Source: Legionellaceae bacterium
Lineage (GTDB): Bacteria; Pseudomonadota; Gammaproteobacteria; Legionellales; Legionellaceae
Direction: 5' to 3'
Assembly (NCBI GenBank): GCA_029212505.1
Contig: JARGOS010000001.1
Span: 124,001-188,000 of the forward strand
DNA: 64,000 bases
Positions within the stretch are counted from its first letter, which is position 1. Each line of letters starts with the position of its first letter. The translations under genes were made by a program, and so were the position numbers. Below the pieces are notes generated by a model that saw only the letters and a program-made list of their open reading frames with translations, ran no database searches and was not told the DNA's origin. Positions 63,347 to 64,000 of the stretch are shown here, in pieces.

Positions 63347-64000
63347 ATGTTAGAAGTGAATCAAGTCAATCTGACGTTGGATGATTTATCAAAACGTATT
63401 ACAGCATTGGGTCAGTATTTAGAATTGGATGTGAAGGCTGAGCGCTTAGAAGAAGTAACGCGTGAGCTCGAGCTCCCAAGTATTTGGGAAAATCCTGAAA
63501 ATGCACAAGCTTTAGGGCGTGAGCGAGCGCAACTTGAGTCGGTGGTGGTGCGCATTCATGCCCTGGCAGCCAGTGTGGTTGACTTAAAAGATTTGTTTGA
63601 GATGGCGCGTGAAGAATCAGACGAACAAACGATTCATGAGCTTGCCGATGAAGTTGCGGGCATTCAGAAAGAAGTGGAAGGGCTTGAGTTTAGGCGCATG
63701 TTTTCGGGTCCACAGGATGAATCCAATGCTTTTATCGATATTCAATCGGGCTCGGGTGGTACAGAGGCGCAAGATTGGGCCGAAATATTGCTGCGTATGT
63801 ATTTACGTTGGGGCGAGCAGCACGGGTTTGACGTGAGCTTACTCGAATGTTCAGCAGGCGATGTGGCGGGCATCAAAAGTGCAACCATTCAGATGACCGG
63901 GGATTATGTTTACGGTTGGCTACGGACCGAGACGGGTGTTCATCGTTTGGTACGAAAATCACCGTTTGATTCAGGTAATCGTCGCCATACATCGTTTGCA
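63347..64000 (+). CDS. prfB: Peptide chain release factor 2 (C-terminus outside window)
   Basis: Recognises UGA and UAA stop codons. From ATG 63347 (AAGGGGCG upstream) the frame is open to the window edge, 218 codons. Matches RF2 through LEFRRMFSGPQDESNAFIDIQSGSGGTEAQDWAE with the GGQ domain still to come and VHRLVRKSPFDSGNRRHTSF. The early region reads YLELDVKAERLEEV in one frame, where most relatives have an internal UGA and +1 frameshift after YL. So this gene appears not to autoregulate by frameshifting. Confidence 0.93.
   Translation, partial: MLEVNQVNLTLDDLSKRITALGQYLELDVKAERLEEVTRELELPSIWENPENAQALGRERAQLESVVVRIHALAASVVDLKDLFEMAREESDEQTIHELADEVAGIQKEVEGLEFRRMFSGPQDESNAFIDIQSGSGGTEAQDWAEILLRMYLRWGEQHGFDVSLLECSAGDVAGIKSATIQMTGDYVYGWLRTETGVHRLVRKSPFDSGNRRHTSFA

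Overview
The window looks like chromosome of a gammaproteobacterium of the order Legionellales, an intracellular or protist-associated lineage. The strongest reason is a complete, collinear block of type IVB (Dot/Icm) secretion genes at 9.8-28.1 kb, in the order icmT, icmS, an icmR-position gene, icmQ, icmP/dotM, icmO/dotL, dotK, dotJ, dotI, dotH, dotG, dotF, dotE, dotP, dotN, dotO. Housekeeping neighbourhoods (algH-ruvX-pyrB, recA-recX-alaS, fthC next to an EVE-domain gene) also fit Gammaproteobacteria. The genus cannot be fixed from sequence alone.

Layout. 0-9.7 kb: the start of dacB, a glutamate-synthase-like gene, algH-ruvX-pyrB, then a small insertion (outer-membrane protein, 45-residue Cys/Trp-tailed peptide, GRDP-like protein) between a truncated copy and an intact copy of comM, then the fthC-EVE-ubiK operon. 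9.8-28.1 kb: the Dot/Icm locus. Its dotG is about 1.5 times the Legionella pneumophila size because the decapeptide array is expanded and split by three related spacer modules. 28.2-30.0 kb: a coiled-coil candidate effector, convergent with dotO. 30.0-34.5 kb: metNIQ and an acetoacetyl-CoA synthetase. 34.6-42.1 kb: recA-recX-alaS, a large MscS-type channel and a TIGR01777 epimerase-like gene.

42.2-54.3 kb is an accessory region. It holds an unknown protein, a DUF234-type ATPase behind a repeated operator-like heptamer, a TrpXYZ-like ABC importer behind a possible Trp leader peptide, a U-box protein, an ankyrin-like protein, remnants of two genes, and a 1652-residue protein. That protein combines an ADP-ribosyltransferase-like R-S-ExE signature with about 18 tandem 33-residue repeats. 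54.4-60.4 kb: a complete tripartite RND efflux operon. 60.3-64 kb: an NagX/HGSNAT-like membrane acyltransferase, uridine kinase, a FliA-type sigma factor and the start of prfB, which lacks the usual programmed frameshift.

How it fits together: the Dot/Icm machine would export effectors, and at least four genes in the window are plausible substrates (the coiled-coil protein, the U-box protein, the ankyrin-like protein and the ART/33-mer giant). Two insertions, at comM and at the efflux outer-membrane gene, share one architecture: cargo between a truncated near-identical copy of the host gene and the intact gene. This suggests a common, duplication-generating route of acquisition. Functions given for effectors and regulatory sites are inference from sequence pattern only.
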